From Nematostella vectensis (taxonomy: Eukaryota; Cnidaria; Anthozoa; Actiniaria; Edwardsiidae): DNA of 64,000 nucleotides. How positions within the stretch are numbered: the stretch's first letter is position 1; each line of letters starts with the position of its first letter. The translations under genes and the position numbers were made by a program. Location of the stretch: contig NC_064043.1 of NCBI RefSeq assembly GCF_932526225.1, positions 15,250,085 to 15,314,084 of the forward strand, written 5' to 3'. This document shows, in pieces, positions 9,886 to 25,100 of this stretch. A model generated the notes under the pieces. The model ran no database searches, was not told where the DNA came from, and saw only the letters and a program-made list of their open reading frames with translations.

Positions 9886-12800
9886 CAAAGTCGAAGTTGA
9901 TTGCTCGCACATTGGAACCGCGCGGAACCCGACTCACTCCAGTTCTAGTGCATGGACAGCAGAGATTCGGTAAGTACCGGATATGATTAATGAGCGTTAA
10001 CTGAACTTTAATTTCTTTGTTGTGCGATTAGATCAAGAAGGTAAGACTGCTTGGTTCTATGTTGTATGAGCGCATTACACGCCCAACACAACAAACCCTC
10101 GACTAAAACATTTCCGAAACGCTTTAGTCTGTTGATTGTGGGGGCGGCCGGTTTGTTCTGTTGATCGCTATGCCTGTTTGGTTCGCGTGTTTAAGTGCTG
10201 TACATGCTCGACATGGGAACATGCGCTCAGTCATGCTTCAGAACTTCTTTCTACAATATCTTGGGAACTGAAGGAACGCATTCTTGACATTCCTATACTA
10301 ATTGTGATTAAATTGTTTTGTCTGGAGCTTGTGTTCGCACAGCACGATACTCGATTACTGTACAGTGGATGGAATAGGGGTTCCTGCCCCATGGGTCATC
10401 GATCCCGCGAGTGGGCTTTGCGGTATTCTAAACTTACAAGCCATTTGACCAGCGGCTAATCCATAATCGACCTCAGGATAACTAGAATGACCTCAGCAAA
10501 CATGCGCCAACTGCGTAGCAAGCCCAAAGTGAAAGAAGAGAGACGGAGACGAAGCACGATGCGCGCGCGCTACATTCACTCCATCCTTTTCTCCAATCGC
10601 GCGGGATTCATTCCTTTATTTTCTCCAGTCCTTTGCGCTTGCTACGCAGGCTAAGGTTGTGCCATCTTCTGGCTTCGACAAACCATTAAGTCCCTAATAT
10701 ACACCATGCTTTTTTTTCAAGTTTTACTTAGAATGCCGCCCAAATACCAGGCAAAGTTTTGAATCAAGAGACCGTAGTATGAATTGAGTTTGGCGCTTTG
10801 GGGGTTTACTTCGAGAGCGGGACCCCTTTGGGACAGGGTCAGTCATGTGGAAATAGTTTCTGTTTACCACGTGGAATAACGTACCACTGCCCGTGAAATT
10901 TTTGCCGAGAAAAGAGTTCTTATCAATGCCACTGAATCTAAGCGCCGCGGCGACATTTTTTTGGCGTCTCTTACATTATCCTAGTGTATTGCGTTCTCCA
11001 TTTTGGTGTTTTACACAAGATAACTACCGCGAGTATGGTGTGCTTGGAGACTCGCAGTTTTCGCGGCGGAAGAAAGAAAGCGCTGGATTTCGAATATGCC
11101 GCGTACAGATGTATCGCTAATTCAAGCCGAGTGAGCTGGAAAACGCCTGCGAGCCGTATAAAGTTGGGTCTTGTTAAGCTTCCAAAGGAACCGGCAGGTT
11201 CTTAACGAGTCCTATAAATCTGTTACCTTTTTTTAAGTAAAGCGAAGAAATCAAAAGAACACATAACTTAAGATGCAATTATAAATAAGTGAACTGATGA
11301 GAAAGAATACACCAAAGAGGGTGGCGCGATTCGCTGTTCATACTATGATAATAATGAGACAACATACACCGAAAGAGAAGAAAATGGGATTAGTTTTATT
11401 TATCATTATCATTATTTGCTTTCCTTCCGCTTTTACTGCTCACTCTATTGTATGGCCTGACCAGCTGACTCTAACGATTTAAAATGCGGAGCCTATTCAA
11501 TATATCACTGTTAATACTGTTCATTACGTCAATTAGTGTCAGTCTTGTGATAAGACGGGTGGTGATTAGACGCTGCGAATCCTTTTACTTCCCCCATTGA
11601 TTCATGTCAATCTGATTGGGTCTACCTTCGACGAAAATGGTCTTCCTTTTACAACAAAGTAAAATATTGCAAAAGGAGTGATCATGAGCTCATTCGGCGC
11701 TGGCTGCGTGTGTGTTTCGCAACATGCACCTGTTTGATAGCTTAGCTTGATCGGTTCAGACAAAAGCTATTGTCTCAATCTATCCTAGGAATGTCTGGAA
11801 CGCCACGATCCGGTCAAACCATCATAAAGAATGTCCAAAAAGTGTGGTTGCCCAATGACGAGCATTCACACGTGGTGACACTTGAGCAATGGTCTTAGTT
11901 AGCGTGTCGATAATTAGCCAATCAAATTTTAAAAGAAATAACTGTTTAGGAAGTGAGAACTAGAAAGGAACACGCCGATGATGTGATATGACCCAGCCAG
12001 TCTCGCTACTATGATCCGCCTCTACTTTTCCCGCCTATAAGGAAACGATGTCTCCCTTAATAAAAACTCTAAATAGGCAGAATGCCCATTACCGGTTTGT
12101 AAATGGTATTAAACCATATTTGAAAAATACTAAAATATAATGAAAACGGTAATGACAAAAGACAAACGTGCTTTGACATCCCCCCTCGGTTTTTTATAGC
12201 AGAAGCGTACCTAGGATTGGCTTGGGGGGGGGGGGGGGGGGGGGGGTTCGCAGTCAGGTGTCATAAGAAAATGACCCACCTTTTGGCGGCCAAGGGAGGT
12301 GCGCGCTTACCCTGCACATCCCCCTGGATAGCAACATCTAGTAAAGACCTCGGAAGCAACGCAATAGATATTCTAAATATAACCCCGGCCTTTCACTTCT
12401 ACAAAGGCGTATCTCGCGAGCGATGCCATTCTCAGATGGCCGTGGAATTGTTCGTAAAAAGCGCACCCAATAACCCGAGTCTGATTCTAAAATAATCTAA
12501 TCGTTTTTATTGTGTAAAAAAGCATGTAAGAGTTCCTTGCTGATGACGGTGTAAGCCGCTCTCACGGAAATCTACATCTTATCGCCTGGCAGATAGATGA
12601 ACAGCGGAGCGAAAGGAAAGACACGCGATATTTAGCGCTCGCTGTCGTCTTGTCAACACTGTATTTTATTACACGTGTGGAATCTCGCAAATGCCGCGCT
12701 GTCATCCTAATTGACAATACAAAATCCCAGTTAGCCAATCATGCTTGCCGATAGAACAATAGTCGCGAGTCGAAGGCGGGCAGAACAGAAAGAAAAGTAT

Positions 12801-13162
12801 TCCAAGGATTTCAGGCACATATTGTGTGAGCCGGCTTGTGATTGGTTGATTCGCCTGAACAATGCATCATATCAAACAGAGGCGATCGCAGAGGAAATAA
12901 TTTAGCCAAATAGAAGACCAAGTGCCAATTTGAACGATTGGATGTAGTGCTCACATTTTGGAATTTGTGAAAGTGTTTTCGTGGAGCGTTTACCACGGAA
13001 GACATTTGGAGCTGACTAACTGAGCTGTCCGTTTCTAATTATGGGGGAATGTTAATGATTTGGGCAACGAGCAAGTTCATTTGAGACACGCAGAGCCAGT
13101 CGCTCGGTCAATGGCGATTCTACTAAGGATGGGAACTGAATAGAGCGTTTATATGCGGCGTA
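9886..13162. other. Intergenic region and 5' flank of KIBRA
   Basis: No supported coding exon. It holds a small inverted-repeat element (10511-10649) and a G run at about 12225-12246. The KIBRA promoter and 5' untranslated region should lie in its right part, but I see no defined core element. Confidence 0.5.
10511..10649. mobile_element. MITE-like element, 19-bp terminal inverted repeats
   Basis: CTGCGTAGCAAGCCCAAAG (10511-10529) is repeated in reverse at 10631-10649 with one mismatch; 139 bp in all, no coding capacity. No convincing target duplication. Confidence 0.65.
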
Positions 13163-16100
13163 ATGCCCAAAGAGAAACCCTGCGAAGTCCCTCTGCCTGT
13201 TGGATGGGAAGAGGCGAGGGACACAAGGGATGGAAGGGTGTATTACATCGACCATTACTCCCACAGAACAACATGGATCGATCCGAGAGATAGGTGAGCC
13301 AGATGCCGGTTACTGTATTATTATTGTTAGGGGGAATCTCGCTACAAGGAAGAAGCCATTTGCTGGCAAACAATTCCCAGATCATTATAATACACTGGTT
13401 TGTCGTCCAATATGGCGGTGTGTTGTGTTTTATATATGTATATCTAAGTGGCCATACTCGAATTCCTCTCAGCTCAGGGCCAAGTATTAATGCTATTTGC
13501 GTGGAATTTGCGCTGTGCTGTCGATGAGCCGATTACATTGGATAGAAGGTTTCTGCAAATCTCCAAAATATACCGGTATATCGGCATACCGGTATATCGA
13601 CACTAAGCAAAAAGTACAAATTGGATTGTCCATGCCGGTGTGTGTATGAGATCGCGCGTGACATTCCAGTCCCTCAATAATAATTCTCGCTTCATTCACC
13701 ATCTTTAGCCCAACAAATATTCCAGCTATGCGCCTCAACCTTTTCGCTTTTCACTCACAATACCGCAAAGAATCCAGTTGTAAATTATTGTTTATTATAT
13801 TTTCTGCTAGTGACAGGGTTATGTGGGTTGAGAGGTATTTGTATGAAGAATCTTTCGTGTCGGAAATTCGTGTCACAACCATCGCGTTAGGAATGTCGGC
13901 GCAATGTTTGGGGATTTGTATTTATAGTTTGTCGTAACATTAGGCTGAATTGCTAGTGATTAAGATGCAAGTTAGCGAATTTTCTGCTCAATTTCAAATC
14001 TTTATAAGATCCAAAAGAATTCAGAGATCCTTTATCCCAGACCGTCTGTCCACGTTTCGATCCAAGCGTTTATATTTGACTTTTTGGAATTCAAAGAATA
14101 CTCAATATTTCGGGTCATGCATAAATGTTCGTCAGCTATAAGATCTAAAAGTCGTGATTTGTAATTTATTGTAAGCTGGAAGTATATTTTACTCTATACC
14201 CAACAGGGAATCGCCACACTCATAACAAAATATATTTTTAATGAGATTTAGTAGTTGAACTGGTATCGCGACTAAAAATAAACGCATAGCAATTTATGAT
14301 TGGAATGGGAAAACTCTAGTTTAACTGATGAATAATATTACTCAACCAGAATATTTCTAAATTTAAAGACGAAAATAATCGAAACATTAACCTACTTTAA
14401 GAACGTTTTAGGAAAGTGCTCTAAATAAACTTTGAAAATACGTTAGAAATAGCGCCAAGATTCTTAATAATGTCATAACGACCAGTTTGAACCCCCTAAA
14501 AATCGCCTGTCGGACCATAAACACGGGCAAAATATGCTTAAGGCAATATGGAGGTAGCCGAAAATCATGCAACACAAACAATTACTGCTTTTGACAACCC
14601 GTGTAAGCCAATTATTGCCACATCAAGCCTGCGAGGGCACGTTACGACGTGGAATTCGTTTAGTGTTTTACGTTCAAGCAAACTTTAATCCCTTGATTAG
14701 TGCAAATTCATGAGATAAATTCTCCCGGTACTTTTGTGCGGTTTTCTATGTACATGGCACGCGATTCCTAGCATCACCTTGCGTCAAATCCGATTCATTG
14801 ATATTATTATCGGGACGTCATTTGTCATACTTCTCTTAAAGTGCTGATTCTAATTTGTGCGTAAATACGCATTTTGAATCAGATTTCGATTGTATCCATG
14901 TCTATTTTGGCAAATATCGCTTCTAGAAGCCCTCTTTTCCGCTTTAGAATTCAAAGAATCGTTAAAACTTCGATACACACTTATCTTCTACGCTATCTAT
15001 CTGTAACATTCTGGTAATGACTTTGATATTATCTTTCAAAACAAAATTCCTCAATAATCTATTGTTTACAATACTTAAAAGTACAGAGTTTCTCGTGGTT
15101 GATTCAGACATGAAGTGTCTGAATCGTAGCAGTGTTGAAATTACTATACTTTTGCAAATTATCAAGTTTTTGAAGCTGTCATCACGTCTGTTGGAAATGC
15201 CACATAATATATATGTGCATACAGAGAAGACAGCAGGAGAAAGAGATGGAATTTGTTGAAATACCTCCCCCAACACTAGACTTAGGCCCTTGCTACCCTT
15301 AACGCCCTGTTCTACACCACATCTGGGCCATTTCATCTCACATAATTTCAACAATACATTATATAATATTTGTTAGGATGTTATAATTGGGAATGTGCTG
15401 GCTGTGTTTTGCCTGACTGCCTTAGAAGACAGTAATGCTCTTGTAATGTCCTACTCTAAATACTTGTAATACCTATCCTTTAGTTGATAAAAGCTGTTTT
15501 AGATGTCACAAACTGATAAGCTCAAGAGGCTATTATAAAAAAAGTCATTAGCCCAGTTATTTGGAAATACTGTACAAAAAGTTATGTATACCGCAGCCAA
15601 AATGCCTTACCAGCAGGAATCACTTTTGTTTAGGATTCCATCTTAGCTTGATTTGGTATAGTCAATGTCAGTCACAATAGATATTATGATGTTCTGATCT
15701 TTTTGCATGAAGTGAAAGCTGTTTAACCTGAGGTATCTCTAAGAAGCCATCAAATGAATTAACAATGTCACCTTTTACAACAACAACAACAACAATATAT
15801 CAGACACCACTAAATATCGCTCTGGAATTTCACCTATTTCTCTGTTGTTAAGTAATCCTAGTATTTCGCCCAAAGTGATATAAAACTGAGATGCTTATCC
15901 ACATAAAAAAGTTGTTTTTGTTAACCACATTTTATTTAGCATTATAATTCTATTCTTGACTTGCATAGTTACCTTCTTCCATGTTAGAAGTACCAAATTC
16001 AGGCTAAACATAAAAGATTATTGCAAATAACTTTTGATTTCAGTTCAGTTTTTGTTATGTAGTTTGTGTGGTCAAATGTGGTTGACATGTAAGTGTGTGT

Positions 16101-19100
16101 AGACAGAGTAAGGGGGTAGCGGGGACTGGTATACAGTAGATATTTATAGAAAATTTTCATTGGGGATTCTTGCATGAAGAAAATACTTGTTTAATGTGTG
16201 GGTAGACTTCCTATACCCTTGGTATGCACTTGACATTAAACATTACATACATAGCTATTATTTACTGTTTTCCATTCAGGAATTTATTGAGAGTTGAGCG
16301 AGCAATCTGTACATAATTTGTGACAGAGAAACAGAAAAACTGTGTCTTTTATAAGATTGTATATAACAGACAGCCACAGTATAATTTCTTTTTTTAATTC
16401 CTCACAGGTTAATGAAACCACTATCATTTTCTGACTGTGTGGGAAATGGTGAGTAAACAAAGCGTTACCTCCCGTGGCCACTGCCTATTAAGCTACTACT
16501 TCAAGTCTGAAAATATTCCACCTATTGAGCAGGGGCAGCTACTATTTCCCAGTCCATTTGTTATATTTACACCTTAATAACATAAAAATAACTAATTGCA
16601 GTTACAGTACCTTTGCAACAGAAATACTCTGATGTATATTTACCATTAGAGAGCAGCATACTTTTTTTAAACAACAGGAAATTTTACCCAAAATCTGTTG
16701 AATTGGAATTTGGTTCAACATCTTGAGTCTTGGGAATGGTTATCCTGGGGAGTTAATGTAATTGTTTTATATATTTCTAACAGAACTACCTCTCGGCTGG
16801 GAAGAACTTGAGGATGCAAGTGGAGGAAAATATTATATTGACCATAATACAGGTGCATACTTTGTTCTATTAAAGAATACTATTTCCAGGCATTATATTA
16901 GTCCCTTTCAAGATGGTTCACATGACCTGACCAACTGTGAGGGCATATCCCTTATTATACCAGCTGAAGCAACACACTGTTTGGCTACTGCCTGGGTATT
17001 TTTTAAATAACTTGCTGGACTGGAAATAGGTGTGGTATGATATAGTTCTCAACTGACAGTCAAATGATGCACCAGGTGTTAAGAGACAATTGCAAGTTTT
17101 ATATAAGAAATGCAACAGCATAAATGCTTGTTCAGCAGATTTATAAATAATTATAGAAAGACTTAAATGATAAAAATGCTGTTATTTTCTGAACAAAAAT
17201 TGTACCTTTGGTAACAACAAATCTTCAATCATTAAGGATGTGATTTCTGTATATCAACATTAATACCATTTTGATTGATTGTGTTGCATTATATTGGGTG
17301 ACTTTTAACTGATGTTTAAAAGAATGTTTCTTGTTAGATGAAGATGAACTAAGATAAGCATAAATTTTTAATAAACAAATATGGCAAATATGGAGATATA
17401 ATAGATTTGCATACTTCAAAAGCAAGGCATTAAATCTGGTAGTGCAAACTAAGACAGCATACAGTTTGTGTTGTCCTTTTCTACAGTAGCTTGAATCGAG
17501 GGTAATACTGTGTACATTCTTAACTTTCAGAAACCCAACAGACTGAAGACCCTAGGATACAATGGAGACAGCAGCAAGAGGATATGCTCAAAGAGTATCT
17601 GTCTTTAGCACAAAGTGAAATTAATGTGAGTACAGACTATTATACCTCATACAATCACTCTGACTTCAATTAAAGGCTAGATCCCAAGGAGTTTCCTTTC
17701 ATAACATTTTCAATAATTATGAATCCCAATTACTTAGGTGATATAACAAAAAAATGAACATGTCTCAATATTGGGTAAACAGAGAACATATAATCACCTC
17801 ACAAAGAGCTTATAGCGCAGTCCTAACATTTAATAGCTTTTACTTGACTAAGTCGTTTGCAGGAGTGTTATCTTGAACATTTTCACAACCTGACCTTCAG
17901 GCTGAATTTGAGATGGGACACACTTTAGTACTGACATCTAAGTTAGACCCTCGCGAAACCTTTATAAACAATCCTAAAATATAGTGTTACCAGTATTCCT
18001 AGCATGTTTGATATTTCCTGTTGTGATGTGATTTTGATGCCATACTGATAAGCTCTAGGTAATTATATGAAAAATGTTGAGACCAGGAATGTAACATTAT
18101 TAGATATCTGAGTATGGGAGACATGATTTGGCATCAGGCTTCCACAGAACAACTCATCTGTACCAGTTAACCATCACTAGTGTGTTTAACTTGTACATAG
18201 AACACTGTGTTTAAAAAAGTGGAACACTTCTAGTCATCTAAATCAGCAACAACAACTTGTTTGCATAACATTGATATTTCTGAAATTACATTCGTATAAT
18301 TCTACAGGAAAAAGAAGATTTTTTAAATGTCAAGAAACAGAGATTGAATGTAGCTCAAGAAGAGGTGAGTTTATTGTAAACAATGCAACCATTTAACTCT
18401 GCTGATCTAATAAGGATACATCATTTAAGGGAAGGTGTTGACAGTTGCCTTAATTCAGAAATGCCAGTATATGTTCTTATTAAGGAAGGGTTGTCAAAAG
18501 CAACATTAATTTAGTACTTGTTAAAGTAAACTATTATAAGACACATATTTGGGCACTTTTATAATACTATCTGTATATTTTTTTTTAGTTTCAGTATCTT
18601 ACTTCACAATTGGAAAATATGGAGAATCATAATTTATCCCCCAAGCACCTCAAACAACCCAGCAGTACAAGCTCAGCATCGTCGGCATCTGGGAAATCCA
18701 TAACATCTATCACAAGCAAGTATGACCCATGCCAGCTGAAGCGGGAGATCATCCAAGCTAAGACAAGGGTATGTGAACACCTGATTTGAATGTAGTGCAG
18801 ATGGTATTAGCTGTTAACAGTAAGCTTCATGCCAATACACTTTTTCATGGAAGTGTGCCTTCTAAAACAAGTCTATATCTTATTGCTTTGACCCCTGTAT
18901 ACCAAAACTTTCAGGAATTATAATGGAATAATTTTGCCATTTTCTAAGTATTGACCATGTTGACCAGTCTATATCTTATTGCTCTGACCCCTGTATACCA
19001 AAACTTCCAGGAATTATAATGGAATAATATTGCCTTTTTCTAAGTAAGTATTGACCATGTTTACAGTGTAAGGGAGTGAGGTCTAAGTTTTCTATGATAT

Positions 19101-22100
19101 TATGAAGAAAAAACTTTTTCTAGTAAGATGTGAATTTATTTAGTAGTTTTTTTAATGCAAGTTAGTCAAGTCAAAATGTTAGACAACCTGTTTTTGTCAT
19201 CTGTCTGTTCTTCGTGCCTCACTCCAGTTTCTTGAAACAGGTGGAGCGCCTAAGATCAGAAATGGAAAAAGTATCAGTCGAGGTGCAAGCGAAAAAGGAA
19301 GGCTTTAGACAACTGGAGAACGTTGACAAAAGATTCTCTTCTAGCATTCCCTGCAACTCAGAGGAGATGCTAGCAATGTCTGACGAAATTCAATCTGTGC
19401 AGAGAAATCTCGCCCTCAAGGAAAAAGAGAAAGCCGAGCTTATACAAACACTAGTCAAACTACGGGAAACTTTCAATACGAAAGGCGAGATAAGCGAGGT
19501 AAGGAAAGGCGTTTTCTTTGACTTTATACATAATACTATAAGTTAATAATGACATAAAGATTTTTTGTTTGTTTGATAATCGTTTTGCCTCAGGTGTACA
19601 TTCTAGGGATTTTAAATAAGATGAGGTTCGTTATTGTCGCTTTGTTCATGACAAAAGAAGTCAGGGGAATTCCTCATCGTTTCGTTTCTTTTAAACTTCT
19701 TTGCAATTTATTCCTTTTTATTCCTTTGCAGAGAAAAGAGGAATCGTTCAACAAGAAAACAAACTCGAGTTCTCAAACAGATCTCTCAATAGATACGCCA
19801 CCCGACAAACGTGAACTAAAATTAGAATACAAGGAATCAGTGAAAGAGCGCCAAAGATTGCAATCTGAAATTGATAAAATCAACGAAAAACTATCGAATT
19901 GTTCGTCGACCGAGGAATCCCCAAGGCCGATAAGTGCGAGTACAAATACGCTGATGTTAATTCAAGAAAAAGAGGCATTACTGCAGGAACTTAGACGGCT
20001 AGGATCGCTACTCAGAACGGAAGAAGAGAAGGTTAGCTTCTAAGAGAAATAGAGTAATAACAAGATTTTTATCTAACTAAGAGAAATAGTTTTTTCTTTT
20101 TATGTGATGTTGGCAAAATCAAAATTCGAGCTCTTTTCATCGAGTTAATTTGATCACATTTTTCCTCAGCTTCAACTTGAAAAAGAAAGGGACAAACTAG
20201 CGGCAGATTTAGAGTCGGCCCGAGAGCTTTCCCACCGAGTGATAGCGGACCGAATGCAACTGCAGGCCGAAAAATCGATTCTAACACAGCAGTTGGCGGA
20301 GCAAGCCAAGTTGACAAATCTACTCGAATCACAGCTAAGAAAGTAAGTGGAGTAAGCTATTTAGTATTACTAAGATAACAAAAAACCGGATCTTCACCTA
20401 CCAGTAAGTTACCTAGAAGCTTTGAGGAAAACTAAAGGGGGGGGGGGGGGTGTTGTCAAATTCGAATAAAGTGCGCGTGCGCAAAAAAAGGAATGGCGAG
20501 GGGGAAAAATTGAGGCGGGGAGGGGGTACAGGGGAAATGGAAAAAGAAAAAAAAGGGTAAAACAGGGAATTACTATTGTTTTCCGAGCCCATGTTTTTTA
20601 TTTTATTTTATTTTTTTAATACAGTATGTCGGCAAGCACTCCTTCGCTTTCGTCATGTTCATCTAAGGGTTCTCTTTCTACCGAAAGTCGAGGATCGCTA
20701 TCGTCAAGTCGGGGCTCTCTTTCGTCGCTTAACTACACAGACTCTGGTTTTCTGAATAATAACGAGCAGCCAAACTTACGAGAGCTTCATCAGAAAGTAA
20801 CCGACATGCTCCACGCCTATCAACCCGTCCGCACATGCGCAGTCCCCACGAGTTACGTTTCTACATCACTATCGGCGTCACGCATTCACACGTCCACGAG
20901 CTCACCTCAAATGTCTTTCTCGTCACGTGACTCGCTGTCCGTGTCGTCGTTGTCCCCGCCCATTTCACCGTCTGCTGTTGATCACCAGAGTACATCGCCT
21001 GGTGCGATGCGCGTGACAGTCACGCAAGCCGAGACGACGGCAGGACTTGAGGGTACTGAGAGTGAGAGGGCGCTTGTCACGCAGGTACGCGTTACCTCTA
21101 CTGAGCTGTGTCTGATGCTTGGATTAAACGGCCTGCCAGAGTGGCGGCACGATAATGCGACTCTGGTGTGCCAATCAATCTAGGACTAACGGGACGTTGT
21201 TCAAACTTTTATCGTTGAAAATATTACTATCTATAATGCATAAGACAACTCGTTCACAGACATAAATTCAATCCACCACGGGACGGCCATTTATAAAAAT
21301 GAATAAAAAGTATCTACTTTTATAGCGAAATCTAGAGACGATAATTTAGTGTCTGTAATAGCTAGAAATGACTATCTGTGGCCTGTTTGCACAAGTATTT
21401 TCGTAGCTATGTATTAAGGAATTTGTGGCGATGTCTAACATTAAGCGCGTTTGACAGGCCGACGGGATTCCTCTTCTTCAACGAATGCGATTGATGTGCG
21501 TGGACTCCCGGTCCAGCGAGTCTATCAACAGCCTGCAACACACGCACCTCGCGCCCATCAACGAGGGTGGTATTGCGTCCTTCAACCTCCAGTGTGGAGG
21601 GGTGAGCAACACCAGGCCTGTGACGGCTGCAGCATCGGATGAATCTGTCGCGGCGGACAGCGGTGTATTCGAGGCATCTCAAGAGAATCTGAAAGTGTCC
21701 CAAAGTAGCAATGACCTGCGCGCGCACAAAGAGGGAGAGGAAGATACGAGTTCGCCTGCGCAGATCAAGATTGGCTTGAGTTATGATACGGATCTGGAGG
21801 CTCTGCTTGTGTCTATCGAACAAGGCAAGAACCTCAAGGAGCTACAGGGGCGGGAAGCTCCCGAATGTATCGCGATAAACGTGAAGCTGCAGTTGCTGCC
21901 AGGGGATGGGGTCATCATGGAGACCAACTTGAGTAACGATTTGGATAACCCTACGTACGGCGAACAGTTTCACATCCCCTTGCCCGAGGTTAGTGTGCGC
22001 ATATAACCCTTTGTACGGCGAACAGTCTCACATCCCCTTGCCCGAGGTTAGTGTGCACATATAACCCTACGTACGGCGAACAGTCTCACATCCCCTTGCC

Positions 22101-25100
22101 CGAGGTTAGTGTGCGCATATAACCCTTTGTACGGCGAACAGTCTCACATCCCCTTGCCCGAGGTTAGTGTGCGCATATAACCCTTTGTACGGCGAACAGT
22201 CTCACATCCCCTTGCCCGAGGTTAGTGTGCGCATATAACCCTACGTACGGCGAACAGTCTCACATCCCCTTGCCCGAGGTTAGTGTGCGCATATAACCCT
22301 TTGTACGGCGAACAGTCTCACATCCCCTTGCCCGAGGTTAGTGTGCGCATATAACCCTTTGTACGGCGAACAGTCTCACATCCCCTTGCCCGAGGTTAGT
22401 GTGCGCATTTGTAAGAGTTCATGACTTTTCGGCTCGATATGCTACACTGGTATTTATTGATATGGCTCTGTTAGTCGCCATTTGTTATTTGCCTGGTAAA
22501 TACCAAGTAAGAGGAAGCATACATTGTTAGGTAAAGCCGATCTCGTGGCTCTTGTTGCCCATGGCAGTGTGTTTTATATAGAATACTTATTTTTTCATGT
22601 ACGGTTTTTAGTCGAAGCTTGTCTGCAAGACACTGCAGGTGCACGTCTGGGCAGTGACCAAGTACAAAACTGAGGAATTACTGGTAAGAAACATCAACAG
22701 GAGAATCTTTCAAACGATACTTCCAATAGGAGTCTACTACTCCAATCAAAAGCTGCAATAGCAATACCAACAAAACAACAACAACAGCGAGAAGCAACAA
22801 CAACAAAAAGTACGATTGCAACAACAACAATATTAATAGCAACCGTAGCAACAACAAATACGTTACAATGCCGACAGCAACACCAACAACAAGAACAGCT
22901 GAACAAGAACTTCTACTATAACAAGAAGTCACTATTTGATTCCGTGCACATATTCTATGCTCATTGCTGACAGCCTTTTGTGTCTTCATTTAGGGTGGAT
23001 CCCAGATCAGCCTCGCAGAGTTTGATACCCAGTCACCCATTCGATTCAGATGGTACAACCTTCTTAACTACTCTGTAAGTCCACCCACTTTTTTACCTCC
23101 CACATGTGCTATTATTACATCACTGTAGTAGTCTCTCTTAGGACCTCGACAAACGCTGCCTAGCGTGACGCGTCCAGACCGACTATGACGAATACATCTC
23201 TCTAGCGGTCCTCTGTTCGATTTGGGCGAGAAAACGACAAATGATTAATTGTTTCCTTCTCTTCTTTCTCCTGAAGTATCTTTCGCCTTTGAAAACCTTG
23301 AACAAAGGCCAGATGGCATCAGCCGTCTCTCCGAATCTCATGGGTGTCGCCGTGGAAACGCTTGGAGTGCGCACTTTGGAGTCAAGAATGAGGCCAAGTT
23401 CTTGGGTGAGTCTCGGTTGTATCCTCGGTGTTCTTGTTTGTTTGCCTGGTTTTTGCAGGAGATAGTATCTTTCTGTTTCTGATGCCTTGTTCTAATAGCT
23501 GGCATTTTCCTTGCTTTAAGTGTTGTGGTGGCTCAACACACAGCCTCGCGTCTACGGGTGGCGAGAGTAGCCCGAGTCAATCTGCCAGTCAAGAGATGCT
23601 CAACATTGACCCGCAACAGATGGTCGGCACTCGACGCTCGCCCGCCCGACACATGGAGCGAGAACATTCGCAAGAGGATAGTGTGGTCAGCGGAGACTCG
23701 CTCCAGGACAGGCTCGAGAGCGATTTTGACAGATCAGTGAGCAGACCCGCCTTACGATCACCATATCTACCAATCAGAGGGCTGGAGAGAAAGTACTCGG
23801 ACCCAGACCCATTCCAGTCGTTTACAGTAAGTCCTTTCTCATAATGATATCTGTACCAGCAATGCTTGCTGGTCACTTTATAAAGTGATTTCCACTCTTC
23901 TTTCCCTCCTTCTCCAGGCGCATACCCAAGATTTGCTAACAGGGGGTGCGTATTCATAGCTTATTCATAAATGAATAGTATTTTATGATCCCTCAATTAC
24001 CATTTGTCGGCTAAGAGGGTGCGGGCACCCTGTGTATGCACCAACCTCTACCTACCTCCTCCCCCCCCTCTCTCTCTCACCCCTCCCTCTTTGACTTGGT
24101 TTCCCTATCTTTTGCAGTGCATGGAAGAATCACTTAACAATCACCCGCTACGTTCAAAAGCATACGATATCAACTTGAACCGCAGTAACTCAGACTGCAC
24201 TGCTCGCAAGACTGACCGCAGCCCCTTTGTCCGCTTATCCGTGGAGAGGAGCAGTATGCGGCGCAAGAAGCGACCCGTGTCCTGGCAAGGGGTGCAGCAG
24301 TATCAACATCTGCAGATGATGCAGTCTCTACCATTCGACATGTTTCGTTACTCAGACCTGGAGAACGACCAGGACATCATGCCTAGACAGGTACTTCCCG
24401 TTTTATAAAGGATAAAGTGACTCCCAGGCAACCCTATGAAATAAGAAGTGTATGTTAGAAGTTTTTTGTCCGATGAACTAATGCATTGGTCTTTTCTTTA
24501 GATCAGTGGTGATATCGCAAGATTGCACCGTCTAAAGCAGTGGATCGAGAAAGCGCTAGCTGATGGCTCTACCGACGTGCCGAAATGGCTAGAAGATAGC
24601 GAGGAATACCGCAGCCTGGTTCGAGAGATCGAGGTAGGTTGTCCATTGGATATTCACCATAATGTGATTCTCAATCAAAATGCCCAAATAGTCGCATTGG
24701 TGAATGAGGAATGAATATGGTGCAACAAGAACTAGTACTCGAATCTGCCATTTCGTCTAAACAGGCCTTCTTCAGGGCAGACTCTGTGCCCCATAATGTG
24801 ATAATATGCTACCAAAGATTGGGTAACGGCTTGTGGGGTCCGCTCATAGACATTTACTTAAGACTCGCTTGTTATTGGTATAGTGAGAAGTTATGGTTTT
24901 ATATCACAAATTATGCTGTTTGTCATACCGTTATAGTAATTAGCCTCTTTTATCCCCCTTTCTCCAATTAGCCACCCTCTAAAGCCTGTAAGGTAATTCC
25001 CTTGAAAAAGTTCTACAACCCAGATTTTTTTTAAACTTGGCATTAACAATATTGAAGTTAAGGGCTTTCAAAAAATGTAATAACAAAATAAATTGGGCTA

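Noticed and set aside
23241-23482. Alternative frames across KIBRA exons 14-15
   Set aside because: Only the frame giving [15 protein letters not shown] joins in phase with exon 13 and with exon 15.
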